Positions 27,925 to 37,776 are shown, counted from the stretch's first letter. The stretch: 64,000 nt of DNA from Lysobacter sp. yr284 (GCF_900107375.1 NZ_FNPT01000001.1:1054001-1118000); one strand, 5' to 3'. Notes: generated by a model not told the origin, from the letters alone. A program made the numbers and translations.

Positions 27925-30900
27925 TCAGCGGACCTGGCGCCACGACTGGCGGCCGCAGGGACGGGGCAGGTACAGCGGATCGGCGCCGGCCGCGGTCAGC
28001 ACCAGGCTGCACTGCTGGGCCTGCAGTTGCCCGCGCAGCTTGTCGGCGGTGCACTCGGCGCCGTTGCAGTTGACGATGTCGCGCTGCTTGGGCTGCGGCA
28101 GCAGCAGGTTGGTGTTGCGCGTGGGCGGAGAGCGGTCTTCGCCGTTGTTGAGCGACAGGCCGCCGGTCTGCGAGGTGCCGACCGAGGCGCCGCCCGGCGA
28201 GGTCGCCACGCCTTCCATCGCCGCGCCGCCGGTCAACACGTTCATGCCGTACAGCCAGTTGACGCCGAGCGGGTTGCAGATCTCGCCGGTGGGCTCGTAG
28301 CTGGTGAAGAACACCCGGCCGTTCTGCAGGCGCGGCGTGCCGATGAAACGCTCGCCCTTGGCGTTGCCGTCGACCACAAGATCGACGAACCAGCCGCGCT
28401 TCTCCGGATAGTTGACCGCGTTGCGGGTGATGTTGCGGGTGCTGTAGATGCCCGACAGGCCGGCGGAGGTGATGGTCTGCTGCACCATCGGCCAGGACGC
28501 GCGGTTGCTGCTGGGAATCGCGGCGCTCAGGTTGTCCCAGATGCCGTAAAGCGACTGCACCTTGGTCGAGGTGATGTTGTCGCCCTTGGCGAAGTACTGG
28601 CCCGTGCCGAAGAACAGGGTCACGCCGCCGCCCGGGCCGCGCGAGGCTTCGATCGCGCCGGTGATCGGCTGGCCGTTGCCGTTCGGATCGCGGGCGGTGA
28701 ACAGCGGCGCGCCCGAGTAGGCGATGCTCCACGCGGACGCGGTGGCGCTGGACAGATCGTACTTCCAGACATTGCCCTGCATGTCGCCGCCGTAGACCGT
28801 GTCGGCCAGGCCGTCGGTGTTGTTCAGGCCGACCGCGACGATGTTGATCAGGCCGTTGCGGGTGGCGTAACCGGCTCCGGTCGGCTTGATCTGGCGCAGC
28901 ACGTCGCCGGTCTTGATGTCGACCACGAACAGCACCGGCGCGCCGGAGTTGGAATTGACGCCGTTGCCGAAGATCGCCACCCACTTCGGTCCGGTCGCGG
29001 TATTGATCGGCGCGATGGTCGGCTTGCCGAGCACGTGGCCCAGGTCGGGCAGTTGCTCGCCGCTGACCTCCCACAGCACGTTCGCCGGCTTGAAGCCGTT
29101 GGTCTGGTCGGCGCTGGTCACGTCCAGCGCCGAAATCGAACGCCCGCCCGCGCCCATCGCCGCGACCAGCACGGTGCGCCAGTCGCCTGCGGCGTTGAAC
29201 GCCACGTCGCCGCTGGTCAGCGCGCCGTCCATGTAGTACTGGTGCGCGTAGTCGGGATTGGCCAGCTGGCCCATCTTGCGCAGCGACTGCGACGGGATGT
29301 AGGCGAGCATCTCGGTGCCGCCGGTCGCGTCCGGCGTGGCGTCGATGCCGTGGACCATGCCGTCGTTGGCGCCGACATACACCATCGGCTTGCGCCCGGG
29401 CTGCCGCTTGGCCGCGAGGTAGGCCTTGTACGAGTCGCCCAGGTCCTTGCGCCAGCCCGAGGAGACCGAGTACGACCAGGTGCCGTAACCGTAGTCGGCG
29501 CGCAAGGTCACCACTTCCGCGGCGGAATTGATGATGTCGCCGAAGTTGGTCGCGCGGGTGCGGAACGGCCCCTTGGCGGATTGCTCCTTCGACTTGGTGC
29601 CGCGCAGGTAGTTGACCACGTCGTCGCCGGTCACCGGGGCGGTGTCCCAGAAACGCCGGCCGCTGGTCAGGCCGAGCGCGTTGAAGCGCGCGTCGTCGTT
29701 GGCGCCCAGGTTGGTCGCGGTGAAGTTCTTGGCCGCTACCGCGGTGGCGTTGCCGGCCGTGTTGTAGGTGGTCGGCGCGACCATCGCCGCGATGTTGCGC
29801 GCGGCCGGCAGCTTGGCCGCCGCGTCCCACAACGGATTGGCGGTATCGGTGACGCCGTTGGCGTCGATCTTCAAGCCGCGCACGGTGCCGGTCCAATCGT
29901 TGTTGGTGCCGATGTTGTAGCGCGCCTCGATCGTGAACGAGCCGTCGCTCAGGCGCGCGCCGGAGGTCGAGCTGTCGGTCGGGCGGTTGCCGTCGTTGGC
30001 GACGCTGTCGAAGATCTTGCGCAGCTCTTCCTTCAGGCGCGACGGGTCGCGGGCGAGGAAGAAGTTGTCCGGGGTGCCGGCCACGCGCGTATCCCACTCG
30101 CCCGCGTCGGGCACGCCGTTGCCGTTGGCGTCCCTGAAGCTGCCGTACTTGGCGGCGTAGAACAGCGGATTTTCCAGCAGCTTGGCGCCCGAGCTGCCGA
30201 GCTTGTACTTGATCACCTGCGGCCGGGTCCAGCTGCCGGGCGCGTCGTCGGAATTGGTCAGCACGCTGCCGTTCTGGTTGCCCGGACGCAGCGCCACGCG
30301 CTGCTGGCCGTCGTTGTTGGAACCGGTCACGCCGAAACCGGTGAGCATGGCGTTGCCGGCGTAGGCCGACAGGTTCTCGATACGCACCAGCGCCTCGTCG
30401 GCGCCGACGGTCGGATTGCCGCCGGAGCACGCGGCCGACGGGGAGTTCCAGCAAATGTGCTGGCGCGTGCTGCGGAAATCGCCGCAGGTGGCGCCGACGC
30501 AGTACGACATCAACGAGACCACGTCGTTGTCGTGGTCGTTGCCCCACAGCGAGTCTTCCCACACCAGCGAGAAGCTGCCGGCCTTGCCGTCGTCGGCGAG
30601 CGGCCGGCCGTAGACATAGCGGTTGCCCTTCACCGAAGTCTTGGTGCCGATGCCGACCGCGCCGAGGAAGCAGCTGCGCCAATTGGCGGTGCCCGCATTC
30701 GCCGAGGCGCTGTCGTGAGCTTGGCAAAGCGGGGTCAGAGTGATCCTCCCGTTGCCGATCGGGATGTCGAATTTCGGCAGGTTCTCGGCCAGCGCCACCG
30801 CGAAGGTACGCGCCTTGACCGATTCGCTCGCCGGCTTGCCCGGCAGCCCCGGGCGCTGATCGGTGGTCCAGGCCTTATGGGCCATGCCGGAGATCAAGTA

Positions 30901-32532
30901 ACTGCCTTCCATCGACGGAATGTCGGGACACATACCGCGCACCCGGCCGAGGCTGGACACGGTCTTGGCGGTACACATGTCCTCGTAGGTGTTGACGCTC
31001 TTGCCGACGTCCAACTCGGCGGCGTCGGCCACCACGCGGCCGACCACGTAGCTGCCGTTGTTGACCTTTTCGTTTGCGCCGAGCGCATCGGTCGCCGTCA
31101 CCGCGGCGTCGCGCATATTGCCCAGCTCATCGCTGTCGAACGAGCTCAACCCGGTCGACAGCACCAGGATGTTGCATTTGGCGCAGTAGCTGTTGCCGCC
31201 CGAGTCGGCCGAACGGTACGGATCGAGCCAGCTCGGCGCGGGCAGACCCGACAGATCGGTGCCGGCATTGAAAGCGCTGGTCCTGCTTTCGGCCTTGATG
31301 TAGCGCAGAGCCTCCGCATACATTTCGCTGAGCGGATTGCCCCAGCCGCTGCAGCTCTGCCCGCCGTTGTTGCCTGAGCCGGGGTTGCGGAGAAAGCCGT
31401 TGCCGACCGGCATGCCGTTTCGGTTCAGGATGCCCCAGGTGTTGCAGTCCGACCAAGTGCCGTTGTTCCACTGCTCCAGCTTGAAACGCTCGATGGTCTT
31501 CACCACGCTGCCGGAGGCCGCATCGGCGGTCGGGCAGAAAATGCCGGTGGTGGTGTCGACTTCGTCGCCGGCCTGGCAGACCTGGTCCGCCACGTTGCCG
31601 GCGAAGCGGCCGATGTTGCGGCGGAGCACGCCGCCGGAGCGCGGCGCGGAGTAGCTGCCCGAAATCAGGCCGAAGCGCACGCTGCCGTTCTCGCCGTAAG
31701 TCTGCAGCAGGCCGATCGGCTTGTAGGTGGTCGCGGTGCCGCTGCCGTACTTCTGGCAGAAGCTTTCGCGCACCGCGTTGTTGGCCGGGCTGCAGACCTC
31801 GACGCTCACGACGTAGTCCTTGGTCGAACCAGGACTGTCCTGCTTGGCATCGTCGTTGGGCGCCTCGCTGTCGGTCGCGCACTGCAGCACCGAGGTCGAG
31901 GCCCATTCGCTCCAGTTGCCGCTGGCCACGCGCATCAACGGCGAACCGGTGTTGCCCTTGGACATGTTGCAGAACGACTGCGTGCCGCTCAGCGGGGTGT
32001 ACTTGTTGATGTCGGTCGCGCTATAGACCTTGACCCAGGCATGCAGATCGTTCGGGATGTGCGCGCGGGTCAGCACCGTGGTCGTCGCGTTGTCGACCGA
32101 GCGCGAACCTCCGTACAGCACGTAGCGAACGATATCCAGACGGCTCATCGTCACCCAGTTGAGGAAGTTGCCGCTCCACTGGCCGCTGCACTGGTGGTTG
32201 GTCGCCGCACCGCTGGCCTTGAACCGGCCGGTGCCTTCGCTGTAGCAAAGATCCGGATCGAAATAGCCGGAATAGGAGAACTTGTTCTGGTACGTCGTAT
32301 CCAGCAGACCGTCCCCGTCGAGGTCGGTGTAGTCGGCATACGCCTTCATGAACAGCTGCTCGTCGCGCGACATCACCATCATCATCAGCGGCGGCTGCAC
32401 GCCCTTGATGAACAGCGGCGCCTGCTCGATTTCGTAATCGTTGACGCCGGCGACGAGATCGTCGCCGCGGGACATCAGCACGCCGATGCCGAGCAACAGG
32501 CCAGCGATCTTGATCAAATGAGGAATTCGCAT
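27925..32532 (-). CDS. pilY1: Type IV pilus tip adhesin/assembly protein PilY1
   Basis: 1,535 residues, a large member of the family. A signal sequence (MRIPHLIKIAGLLLGIGVLM) is followed by YADYTDLDGDGLLDTTY, a Ca-binding-like loop, then a Cys-rich N-terminal half with a von Willebrand A-like stretch (CNILVLSTGLSSFDSDELGN). The C-terminal PilC-type beta-propeller includes VYVGANDGMVHGIDA and ISALDVTSADQTNG. PilY1 caps the pilus, aids adhesion and surface sensing, and controls retraction. It lies between pilX and pilE. Confidence 0.95.
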   Translation of the reverse strand: MRIPHLIKIAGLLLGIGVLMSRGDDLVAGVNDYEIEQAPLFIKGVQPPLMMMVMSRDEQLFMKAYADYTDLDGDGLLDTTYQNKFSYSGYFDPDLCYSEGTGRFKASGAATNHQCSGQWSGNFLNWVTMSRLDIVRYVLYGGSRSVDNATTTVLTRAHIPNDLHAWVKVYSATDINKYTPLSGTQSFCNMSKGNTGSPLMRVASGNWSEWASTSVLQCATDSEAPNDDAKQDSPGSTKDYVVSVEVCSPANNAVRESFCQKYGSGTATTYKPIGLLQTYGENGSVRFGLISGSYSAPRSGGVLRRNIGRFAGNVADQVCQAGDEVDTTTGIFCPTADAASGSVVKTIERFKLEQWNNGTWSDCNTWGILNRNGMPVGNGFLRNPGSGNNGGQSCSGWGNPLSEMYAEALRYIKAESRTSAFNAGTDLSGLPAPSWLDPYRSADSGGNSYCAKCNILVLSTGLSSFDSDELGNMRDAAVTATDALGANEKVNNGSYVVGRVVADAAELDVGKSVNTYEDMCTAKTVSSLGRVRGMCPDIPSMEGSYLISGMAHKAWTTDQRPGLPGKPASESVKARTFAVALAENLPKFDIPIGNGRITLTPLCQAHDSASANAGTANWRSCFLGAVGIGTKTSVKGNRYVYGRPLADDGKAGSFSLVWEDSLWGNDHDNDVVSLMSYCVGATCGDFRSTRQHICWNSPSAACSGGNPTVGADEALVRIENLSAYAGNAMLTGFGVTGSNNDGQQRVALRPGNQNGSVLTNSDDAPGSWTRPQVIKYKLGSSGAKLLENPLFYAAKYGSFRDANGNGVPDAGEWDTRVAGTPDNFFLARDPSRLKEELRKIFDSVANDGNRPTDSSTSGARLSDGSFTIEARYNIGTNNDWTGTVRGLKIDANGVTDTANPLWDAAAKLPAARNIAAMVAPTTYNTAGNATAVAAKNFTATNLGANDDARFNALGLTSGRRFWDTAPVTGDDVVNYLRGTKSKEQSAKGPFRTRATNFGDIINSAAEVVTLRADYGYGTWSYSVSSGWRKDLGDSYKAYLAAKRQPGRKPMVYVGANDGMVHGIDATPDATGGTEMLAYIPSQSLRKMGQLANPDYAHQYYMDGALTSGDVAFNAAGDWRTVLVAAMGAGGRSISALDVTSADQTNGFKPANVLWEVSGEQLPDLGHVLGKPTIAPINTATGPKWVAIFGNGVNSNSGAPVLFVVDIKTGDVLRQIKPTGAGYATRNGLINIVAVGLNNTDGLADTVYGGDMQGNVWKYDLSSATASAWSIAYSGAPLFTARDPNGNGQPITGAIEASRGPGGGVTLFFGTGQYFAKGDNITSTKVQSLYGIWDNLSAAIPSSNRASWPMVQQTITSAGLSGIYSTRNITRNAVNYPEKRGWFVDLVVDGNAKGERFIGTPRLQNGRVFFTSYEPTGEICNPLGVNWLYGMNVLTGGAAMEGVATSPGGASVGTSQTGGLSLNNGEDRSPPTRNTNLLLPQPKQRDIVNCNGAECTADKLRGQLQAQQCSLVLTAAGADPLYLPRPCGRQSWRQVR

Positions 32533-32550
32533 GGGAGTCTCTCGCCGCCG

Positions 32551-33048
32551 TCAGGGGATGAACACGGTGTCGATCACCGCGATCGAGGAGGCATTGGCAT
32601 CGCGGTCGCCGCCCAGGGCGCTGACCTGGTAGATGTTGCTGGTCTCTTCGCTCTTGTTGTTGCCGACCTTGATGCTGGAGCCGGCGAAGCACTTGTCGAT
32701 GCGTCGGGTGAAAACGTCCTTGCTGTTGGTATTGGTCGCCGGGTCCGACCAGGTCATCGGGTCGAACGGCGGCGAGCACATTTCCTGGTTCGCCTCGTAC
32801 ACGCCGCTGCCGGCGAACAAGGTCTTCTGGATGTCCGCCTCCTTGACCCGGGCGCCCTGTTCGGCGGCCTGGAAAGCGGCGTTGACGTTGCTGTAGTTGG
32901 TCGACATGCGTTCCTGCAGGCCGCTGACCTTCATTCCGACCAGGCCGAGCAAGGCCAGCAGGATCAGCATGATCAAGGCGATGTAGAGCACCGCGCCGCG
33001 TTGGCGGCGGGGAGAACGGAGCGATCCGTGGCGCAAGCGGTTGTTCAC
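32551..33048 (-). CDS. pilX: Type IV pilus minor pilin PilX
   Basis: 165 residues. The prepilin site RRQRG precedes AVLYIALIMLILLALLGLVG; position 5 is not Glu, as is usual for PilX. SGLQERMSTNYSNVNAAFQA and AAEQGARVKEAD are typical of the family. It is a minor pilin of the priming complex with FimT/FimU, PilV, PilW and PilE. It lies 13 bases after pilW and 18 before pilY1. Confidence 0.93.
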   Translation of the reverse strand: MNNRLRHGSLRSPRRQRGAVLYIALIMLILLALLGLVGMKVSGLQERMSTNYSNVNAAFQAAEQGARVKEADIQKTLFAGSGVYEANQEMCSPPFDPMTWSDPATNTNSKDVFTRRIDKCFAGSSIKVGNNKSEETSNIYQVSALGGDRDANASSIAVIDTVFIP

Positions 33049-33061
33049 GACGGAGTTCTCC

Positions 33062-34261
33062 TCAGTTCCCGTACAGGCGGTTGCGCATGGCGATCGTGGT
33101 TTCGTACACGGCGCGGTAGCGGGTATCGGTGGGCGGCGTGACCTGCACGCCGAGCAGGCGCGGCAACTCGGCCGGCGCGAGCGCGGCGGACGGAGTGTTG
33201 GCGCGGCTCAACAGCGCCACCTGGACCAGGCCGACCCGGCGCCACGGCACGGTCGCCGCGCCGGTCTGGACCTTGTCGGCGACCATCTGGCTGGCGATGA
33301 AGCCGGTCGGCGGCAGCGCGCTGTTGGCCTGGCTGTCCATGCCGTAGATCAGCTGCATGTTCTCGATGCCGCGCACCAGTTCTTCGATCACCGGCGTCAC
33401 CGCCGTGCCGTTCTTGGTGGCGCTGAAGCGGGCGCGGAACAGCGCCGGGTTGCCGTCGGCGCGATAGGCGACGTAGAACACCTCCGACTCGGCGCGGTAC
33501 AGCATCGCCTGGCCGGTGGTGAAGTTGTCGGTGATCATCGACGACTTGTTCAGGCCGGTCGCCGCGACCGACACCGTGACCTTGCTCGCCGAGGCCTGGA
33601 TGGCGCTGGCCTGGAACGTGGTCGCGCTTATGCAATCGGCCACGCCGAGGATCGCCGGCTCGGTAATGCCGCTCGAGGCGATCACCTTGTCCCAGCGGGC
33701 CTTCTCCACCGTCATCGTGGTGGTGGTGCCGGACGCGAAGGTCTCCAGCGGCACGCCTTCGGGCGAGAAGTAGCGCAGCACGACGACGTCGCTGCCGGCC
33801 GCCGGCGCAGGGCTGAGATTCTGGATGTAGGTCGGCAGCGCCGGCGAACCGGCCCAGGTGCCGCTGGTCGGCAGGGTCACCGAGCCGCCCGGGCCGGTGC
33901 CCTGGGCCTCGTAGCCCTGCACCGACACCTGGAACTGCAGCTGCGGCGCGGCCGCGGCGAACTGCGCTTCGGTCGGCTGGGTCTCGGCGACGAACGTGCT
34001 GCGGAAACCGGCCGGACTGGTCAGGAACCGCGCCTGGTCGTTGACGCAGCCCTGGTGGCCGACCATGCGCAGGTCGCGCTGCATGTAATCGACCGCGAAG
34101 CGCGCGTTCTCCTGCACCCGGGCCAGGCCTTCGGACAGCTGATACGCCGCGCGCGAAGCCGAGAACACCTGCAAAAGACCGAGCACCAGCATGGCGCCGA
34201 TCGCCAACGCGACCATCAATTCGATCAGCGACAGGCCGGATTGAGCGTGGGAAGTCTTCAC
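33062..34261 (-). CDS. pilW: Type IV pilus minor pilin PilW
   Basis: 399 residues from GTG 34261, whose codon overlaps the pilV stop (GTGA). The short leader MKTSHAQSG is followed by LSLIELMVALAIGAMLVLGL, a standard class III signal, then the PilW-type segment ARVQENARFAVDYMQRDLRM. Length and the long globular domain fit PilW, a core minor pilin. The overlap indicates coupled translation with pilV. The longer open frame upstream lies inside pilV and is rejected. Confidence 0.93.
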   Translation of the reverse strand: MKTSHAQSGLSLIELMVALAIGAMLVLGLLQVFSASRAAYQLSEGLARVQENARFAVDYMQRDLRMVGHQGCVNDQARFLTSPAGFRSTFVAETQPTEAQFAAAAPQLQFQVSVQGYEAQGTGPGGSVTLPTSGTWAGSPALPTYIQNLSPAPAAGSDVVVLRYFSPEGVPLETFASGTTTTMTVEKARWDKVIASSGITEPAILGVADCISATTFQASAIQASASKVTVSVAATGLNKSSMITDNFTTGQAMLYRAESEVFYVAYRADGNPALFRARFSATKNGTAVTPVIEELVRGIENMQLIYGMDSQANSALPPTGFIASQMVADKVQTGAATVPWRRVGLVQVALLSRANTPSAALAPAELPRLLGVQVTPPTDTRYRAVYETTIAMRNRLYGN

Positions 34262-34767
34262 AGTTCGGTCTTCACGTTGATCTTGCCGTTGTAGTAGCCG
34301 TCTTGCTTGCCGACGCCGCCCTGCAGGTCGCTCCACGCGATTTCGATGCTGTATTCGTTGCTGTTGCGGCGGACGATCGCGTACGCCTCGGGCCCGAGCG
34401 CGGCGCGCACCTGGCAGCGCCAGCGCATCGCGTTCTGCTCGGTGGTGATCAGCCCGTCCTGGGTGGTGATCGGGCGCGTGCACTGCTTGCCGGTCACGCT
34501 GGCGAAGCTCTCCTTGGTCACGCTGTTCTCGAACTGCAGGGCCAGCGCGCGGTTGGCGCGGATCTGGTCGAGCAGGTCGTAGGCCAGGTTGGTGGCGCGG
34601 GTGCGATAGTTGGCGCTCTGCGCGTAGCGCACGTTCAAGGTCTGCAGCATCGCCAGGCCGAGCAGGCCCAGGCCGAGCACCAGGACCGCGATCAGCACCT
34701 CGATCATCGAGAAGCCGCGCTGGCTGCGCGCGCGGGCGACGCCGGCGCGACGGACGGTGACGATCAT
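34258..34767 (-). CDS. pilV: Type IV pilus minor pilin PilV
   Basis: 169 residues from ATG 34767, overlapping the fimT stop (ATGA). Leader ...RSQRG and mature FSMIEVLIAVLVLGLGLLGL form a canonical prepilin signal, followed by LAMLQTLNVRYAQSANYRTR, typical of PilV. It is a minor pilin needed for pilus priming. Tight overlaps on both sides show the operon is translated as a unit. Confidence 0.93.
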   Translation of the reverse strand: MIVTVRRAGVARARSQRGFSMIEVLIAVLVLGLGLLGLAMLQTLNVRYAQSANYRTRATNLAYDLLDQIRANRALALQFENSVTKESFASVTGKQCTRPITTQDGLITTEQNAMRWRCQVRAALGPEAYAIVRRNSNEYSIEIAWSDLQGGVGKQDGYYNGKINVKTEL

Positions 34768-35312
34768 GGGCACTTGTCCTTTTCCATGGTGACCTGTCCG
34801 GTGGTCGACAGTTCGAACTTGCGCAGTTGGTTGGCGCCGCTGCGGCAGGACGCGGCCTTGAGCACGAACTCGCGCTTGCCGCCTTCGCTGAGGCGGCCGC
34901 GGTTGTCGAACTTCAACGTGGTGGCACTGCCGCCGGCGAGCGCCGTCCCGGTCAGGTCGACGTCGCGGATGCTCTCGGTGCGGCGCGGCCGCTCGTCGGC
35001 GTCGGCGGCGGCGTTGTTGTTGAGATCGGTCCACACCAGCCAGCCGTCGTTCCACTGGCCGCCGCAGCTGGTGCCGTTGATGCTCGCGCACATGTAGCCG
35101 ATGCGGCCGCTGCGGATCGCCTCGCTGCGCGCCAGCGCCACCGAGGCGGAGAACTCGTTCGCCGCCGAGGTCACCCGGCTGGAACGTATCGCATCGGTGA
35201 AGCTGGGCATGGCCAGGCCGATCAGAACCGCGCCGATGGCGATCGTCACCAGCAACTCGATGAGGGTGAAACCGGCAGTTCGCCGCCTGCTCATGGACGC
35301 GCGCTTCCCCAT
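34764..35312 (-). CDS. fimT: Minor pilin FimT/FimU (GspH-like)
   Basis: 182 residues from ATG 35312; an alternative ATG lies at 35294 (MSRRRTAG). The prepilin signal RRTAG/FTLIELLVTIAIGAVLIG precedes a GspH-type domain with WNDGWLVWTDLNNNAAADAD and paired Cys residues. It is the first gene of the minor-pilin operon. FimT-type pilins take part in DNA uptake in naturally competent relatives; that role here is inference. Confidence 0.92.
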   Translation of the reverse strand: MGKRASMSRRRTAGFTLIELLVTIAIGAVLIGLAMPSFTDAIRSSRVTSAANEFSASVALARSEAIRSGRIGYMCASINGTSCGGQWNDGWLVWTDLNNNAAADADERPRRTESIRDVDLTGTALAGGSATTLKFDNRGRLSEGGKREFVLKAASCRSGANQLRKFELSTTGQVTMEKDKCP

Positions 35313-35536
35313 TACAAGACGGCTCGGATGCTAACAGTCGGAATTACCTACAAAAGGTGCCACACCGACGAGCGGTCAGGCGGAGTAAGTCAGTGGTTTT
35401 TGAGCCTAGGAATAGTCCGACAGGCGTCACGGCTTAGCCCTACCGGCGGTTGCGCGCTGCGCCGCTGGGCGCCGGCGAGCGCGGCCGGCCAAGCTTCCAG
35501 TCCGCGCAAGGATGCGTGCCCGCCAAGGAAAGGCCC

Positions 35537-36073
35537 ATGCGAATCAAGACGTTGGACGCCTACGAATTCATCGCCGCGTTCCTGCTCGCCAACCTGCTGA
35601 GCCTGCTGGTCAGCCCGGGACCCAGCGCCAGCTTCCACCACCTGTCGGCGCAGTCCTTCGCCCAGGGGCTGGCCGGCCTGTACCGGCAGGCCGGCGCGCA
35701 CGCGGCGGACACCGGCGCGCCGGTGCTGCTGTGCCCGGTGCGCTGGATCCACTTCCGTTGCCGCGACCAGCTCGACTGGAGCCGCGGCCTGATGGCCTTC
35801 GCCGACCGCAACCGCAACCGGGCCTTCGACTCGCCCGACGAACTGCTGCGGCGCGAACTGCCCCTGCCCTCGCACCTGCGCCTGCGCGCGCTGCGCGGCC
35901 CGGTACTGGTCCGCTTCGAAGCCGGCAGCGGCCGCGTCCTGGCCGACACGCCGTGGCTGCTGTGCGACCTGCGCAGCGATGCGCGCGCCTGGGTGCTGCG
36001 GCGCGTCGGCGGGTACGGTTTCCAGGTGCGCGATGCCGGCGCGGCGGATGCCGCGCGCTGCCGCGAGGAGTGA
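35537..36073 (+). CDS. FimT/GspH-like protein lacking a prepilin cleavage site
   Basis: 178 residues from ATG 35537 (AAGGAAAGG upstream). The C-terminal part follows the FimT/GspH pattern: PVLLCPVRWIHFRCRDQLDW, then SRGLMAFADRNRNRAFDSPD and WLLCDLRSDARAWVLRRVGG. The N terminus MRIKTLDAYEFIAAFLLANL keeps a Glu followed by a long hydrophobic helix, but the position equal to the pre-cleavage Gly is Thr. PilD should therefore not process it. It is divergent from fimT. It could be an unprocessed membrane-anchored pseudopilin-like protein; function unknown. Confidence 0.75.
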   Translation: MRIKTLDAYEFIAAFLLANLLSLLVSPGPSASFHHLSAQSFAQGLAGLYRQAGAHAADTGAPVLLCPVRWIHFRCRDQLDWSRGLMAFADRNRNRAFDSPDELLRRELPLPSHLRLRALRGPVLVRFEAGSGRVLADTPWLLCDLRSDARAWVLRRVGGYGFQVRDAGAADAARCREE

Positions 36074-36186
36074 GCGCGCGCGATGCCGTGGCGCTGCAGC
36101 GTTGTGGCCGGTGCGGCGCGGGCGGCGCAAAGCCGCCGGCTCCGGCGTGGGTCAGTCCCGCAGCGCCGCAGCGCTTTCGCGGACGC

Positions 36187-36218
36187 AAAAAAGAAGGCCG
36201 CGATCGCTCGCGGCCTTC
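36187..36218 (-). terminator. Intrinsic terminator after tRNA-Asn
   Basis: Eleven-base arms GAAGGCCGCGA and TCGCGGCCTTC with a 4-base loop are followed on the minus strand by TTTTTT. It lies 8 bases past the tRNA CCA end. Confidence 0.88.
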
Positions 36219-36225
36219 TCGAATC

Positions 36226-36302
36226 TGGCGCCCGAAGTTGGACTCGAACCAACGACCCCCTGATTAACAGTCAAGTGCTCTAACCGGCTGAGCTATTCGG
36301 GC
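36226..36302 (-). tRNA. tRNA-Asn (anticodon GTT)
   Basis: 77 bases on the minus strand, starting GCCCGAATAGCTCAGCCGG. Anticodon arm CTTGA-CTGTTAA-TCAGG gives GTT. T arm GTTGG-TTCGAGT-CCAAC and encoded CCA are intact. Confidence 0.96.
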
Positions 36303-36393
36303 GGGGCTGCATATGATGCTGATTCAGCACCCCGGCGTCAACACTTCACGGTGATGAAGCTGCGTCGCCGCCGGAGCCCGGCATCATACCCGT

Positions 36394-37776
36394 TCAGGTC
36401 ACCACGCGGTAGCAGGGACGGTACTCGCCGGCGATCTTCATCCGCCGCTGCTCGACGAAAGCGCGCAGCAGTTCGTCCAGCGACTGCATCATGTCCGGGT
36501 CGCCGTGGATCTCGAACGGGCCGAATTCCTCGATCCGGCGCATGCCGTCTTCCTTGACGTTGCCGGCGACGATGCCCGAGAACGCCCGACGCAGGTCCGC
36601 GGCCAGTTCGTGCGGCTTGCGGCCGTGGTGCAGGTCCAACGAAGCCATCGCCTCGTGGGTCGGCACGAACGGCTTCTGGAACGTCAGCGGGATGTCGATC
36701 GACCAGTTGAAGAAGAACGAATCCTTGTGCTCGATGCGGTACTCGCGCACCTTGCGGATGCCCTGCGACATCGCCCGGGCGACGCGCTCGGGGTCGCCGA
36801 CGATGATCTCGTAGCGCTGGGTCGCGACCTCGCCCAGGGTCAGGCGCAGGAACTTGTCGATCTGCTCGAAGTACGGCGCCGACGCGGTCGGGCCGGTCAG
36901 GATCAGCGGGAACGGCAGGCCGGCGTTCTCCTCGCGCAGCAGGATGCCGAGCAGGTACAGGATCTCCTCGGCGGTGCCGACGCCGCCGGGGAACACGATG
37001 ATGCCGTGGCCCATGCGGACGAAGGCCTCCAGGCGCTTCTCGATGTCCGGCATGATCACCAGGTGGTTGACGATCGGGTTCGGCGACTCGGCGGCGATGA
37101 TGCCCGGCTCGGTGATGCCGATGTAGCGCATCGCGCGGCGGCGCTGCTTGGCGTGGGCGATGGTCGCGCCCTTCATCGGGCCCTTCATCGCGCCCGGGCC
37201 GCAGCCGGTGCAGATGTCCAGGCCGCGCAGGCCCAGCTCGTAGCCGACCTGCTTGGTGTAGATGTACTCGTCGCGCGAGATCGAGTGGCCGCCCCAGCAC
37301 ACCACCAGGTTCGGGTCGGCCGGGTGCAGGATGCGGGCGTTGCGCAGCAGGCCGAACACCGAGTCGGTGAGGCCGTCGCTGGAATCCAGGTCGCGGCCGC
37401 CGCCCTTGCCGAGCTCGATCGCGGTGTAGGCCAGGTCGCGGACCACCGCGAACAGCAGCTCGGCCACGCCGCGGATGATCTCGCCGTCGACGAAGGCCAT
37501 CGCCGGCGCGCGGGTCAGGTCGATGCGCATGCCGCGGTCTTGCTGGTGCACTTCGATGTCGAAGTCGGGATACAGCTCGCGCGCGGCGCGCGGGTCGTCG
37601 GAGGCGCTGCCGCTGGTCAGCACCGCCAGGGCGCAGCGGCGCAGCAGATCGTGCATGCCGGTGGAGGCATCGCGCAGGCGCGCGACCTCGTCGCGGGACA
37701 GGACATCGAGCCCGCCCTTGGGGTAGATGCGGGCGTTGACCGTCGGCAGGACGGTCGCGGTGGGGGTTGCGGTCAT
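36394..37776 (-). CDS. ppnN: Nucleotide 5'-monophosphate nucleosidase PpnN (LOG family)
   Basis: 460 residues, close to the E. coli PpnN length. A family-specific N-terminal part precedes the Rossmann-like LOG domain with VCWGGHSISRDEYIYTKQVG, CTGCGPGAMKGPMKGA and the catalytic FPGGVGTAEE. PpnN cleaves purine and pyrimidine nucleoside monophosphates to base and ribose 5-phosphate, and in E. coli binds (p)ppGpp. It is monocistronic by appearance: a terminator upstream ends the sulfotransferase transcript. Confidence 0.95.
   Translation of the reverse strand: MTATPTATVLPTVNARIYPKGGLDVLSRDEVARLRDASTGMHDLLRRCALAVLTSGSASDDPRAARELYPDFDIEVHQQDRGMRIDLTRAPAMAFVDGEIIRGVAELLFAVVRDLAYTAIELGKGGGRDLDSSDGLTDSVFGLLRNARILHPADPNLVVCWGGHSISRDEYIYTKQVGYELGLRGLDICTGCGPGAMKGPMKGATIAHAKQRRRAMRYIGITEPGIIAAESPNPIVNHLVIMPDIEKRLEAFVRMGHGIIVFPGGVGTAEEILYLLGILLREENAGLPFPLILTGPTASAPYFEQIDKFLRLTLGEVATQRYEIIVGDPERVARAMSQGIRKVREYRIEHKDSFFFNWSIDIPLTFQKPFVPTHEAMASLDLHHGRKPHELAADLRRAFSGIVAGNVKEDGMRRIEEFGPFEIHGDPDMMQSLDELLRAFVEQRRMKIAGEYRPCYRVVT

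Noticed and set aside
35340-35375. Sigma-54-like sequence (TGGCACCTTTTGTAG) upstream of fimT
   Set aside because: The GG element is present but the -12 GC is replaced by AG at the required spacing, so an invariant base is missing.
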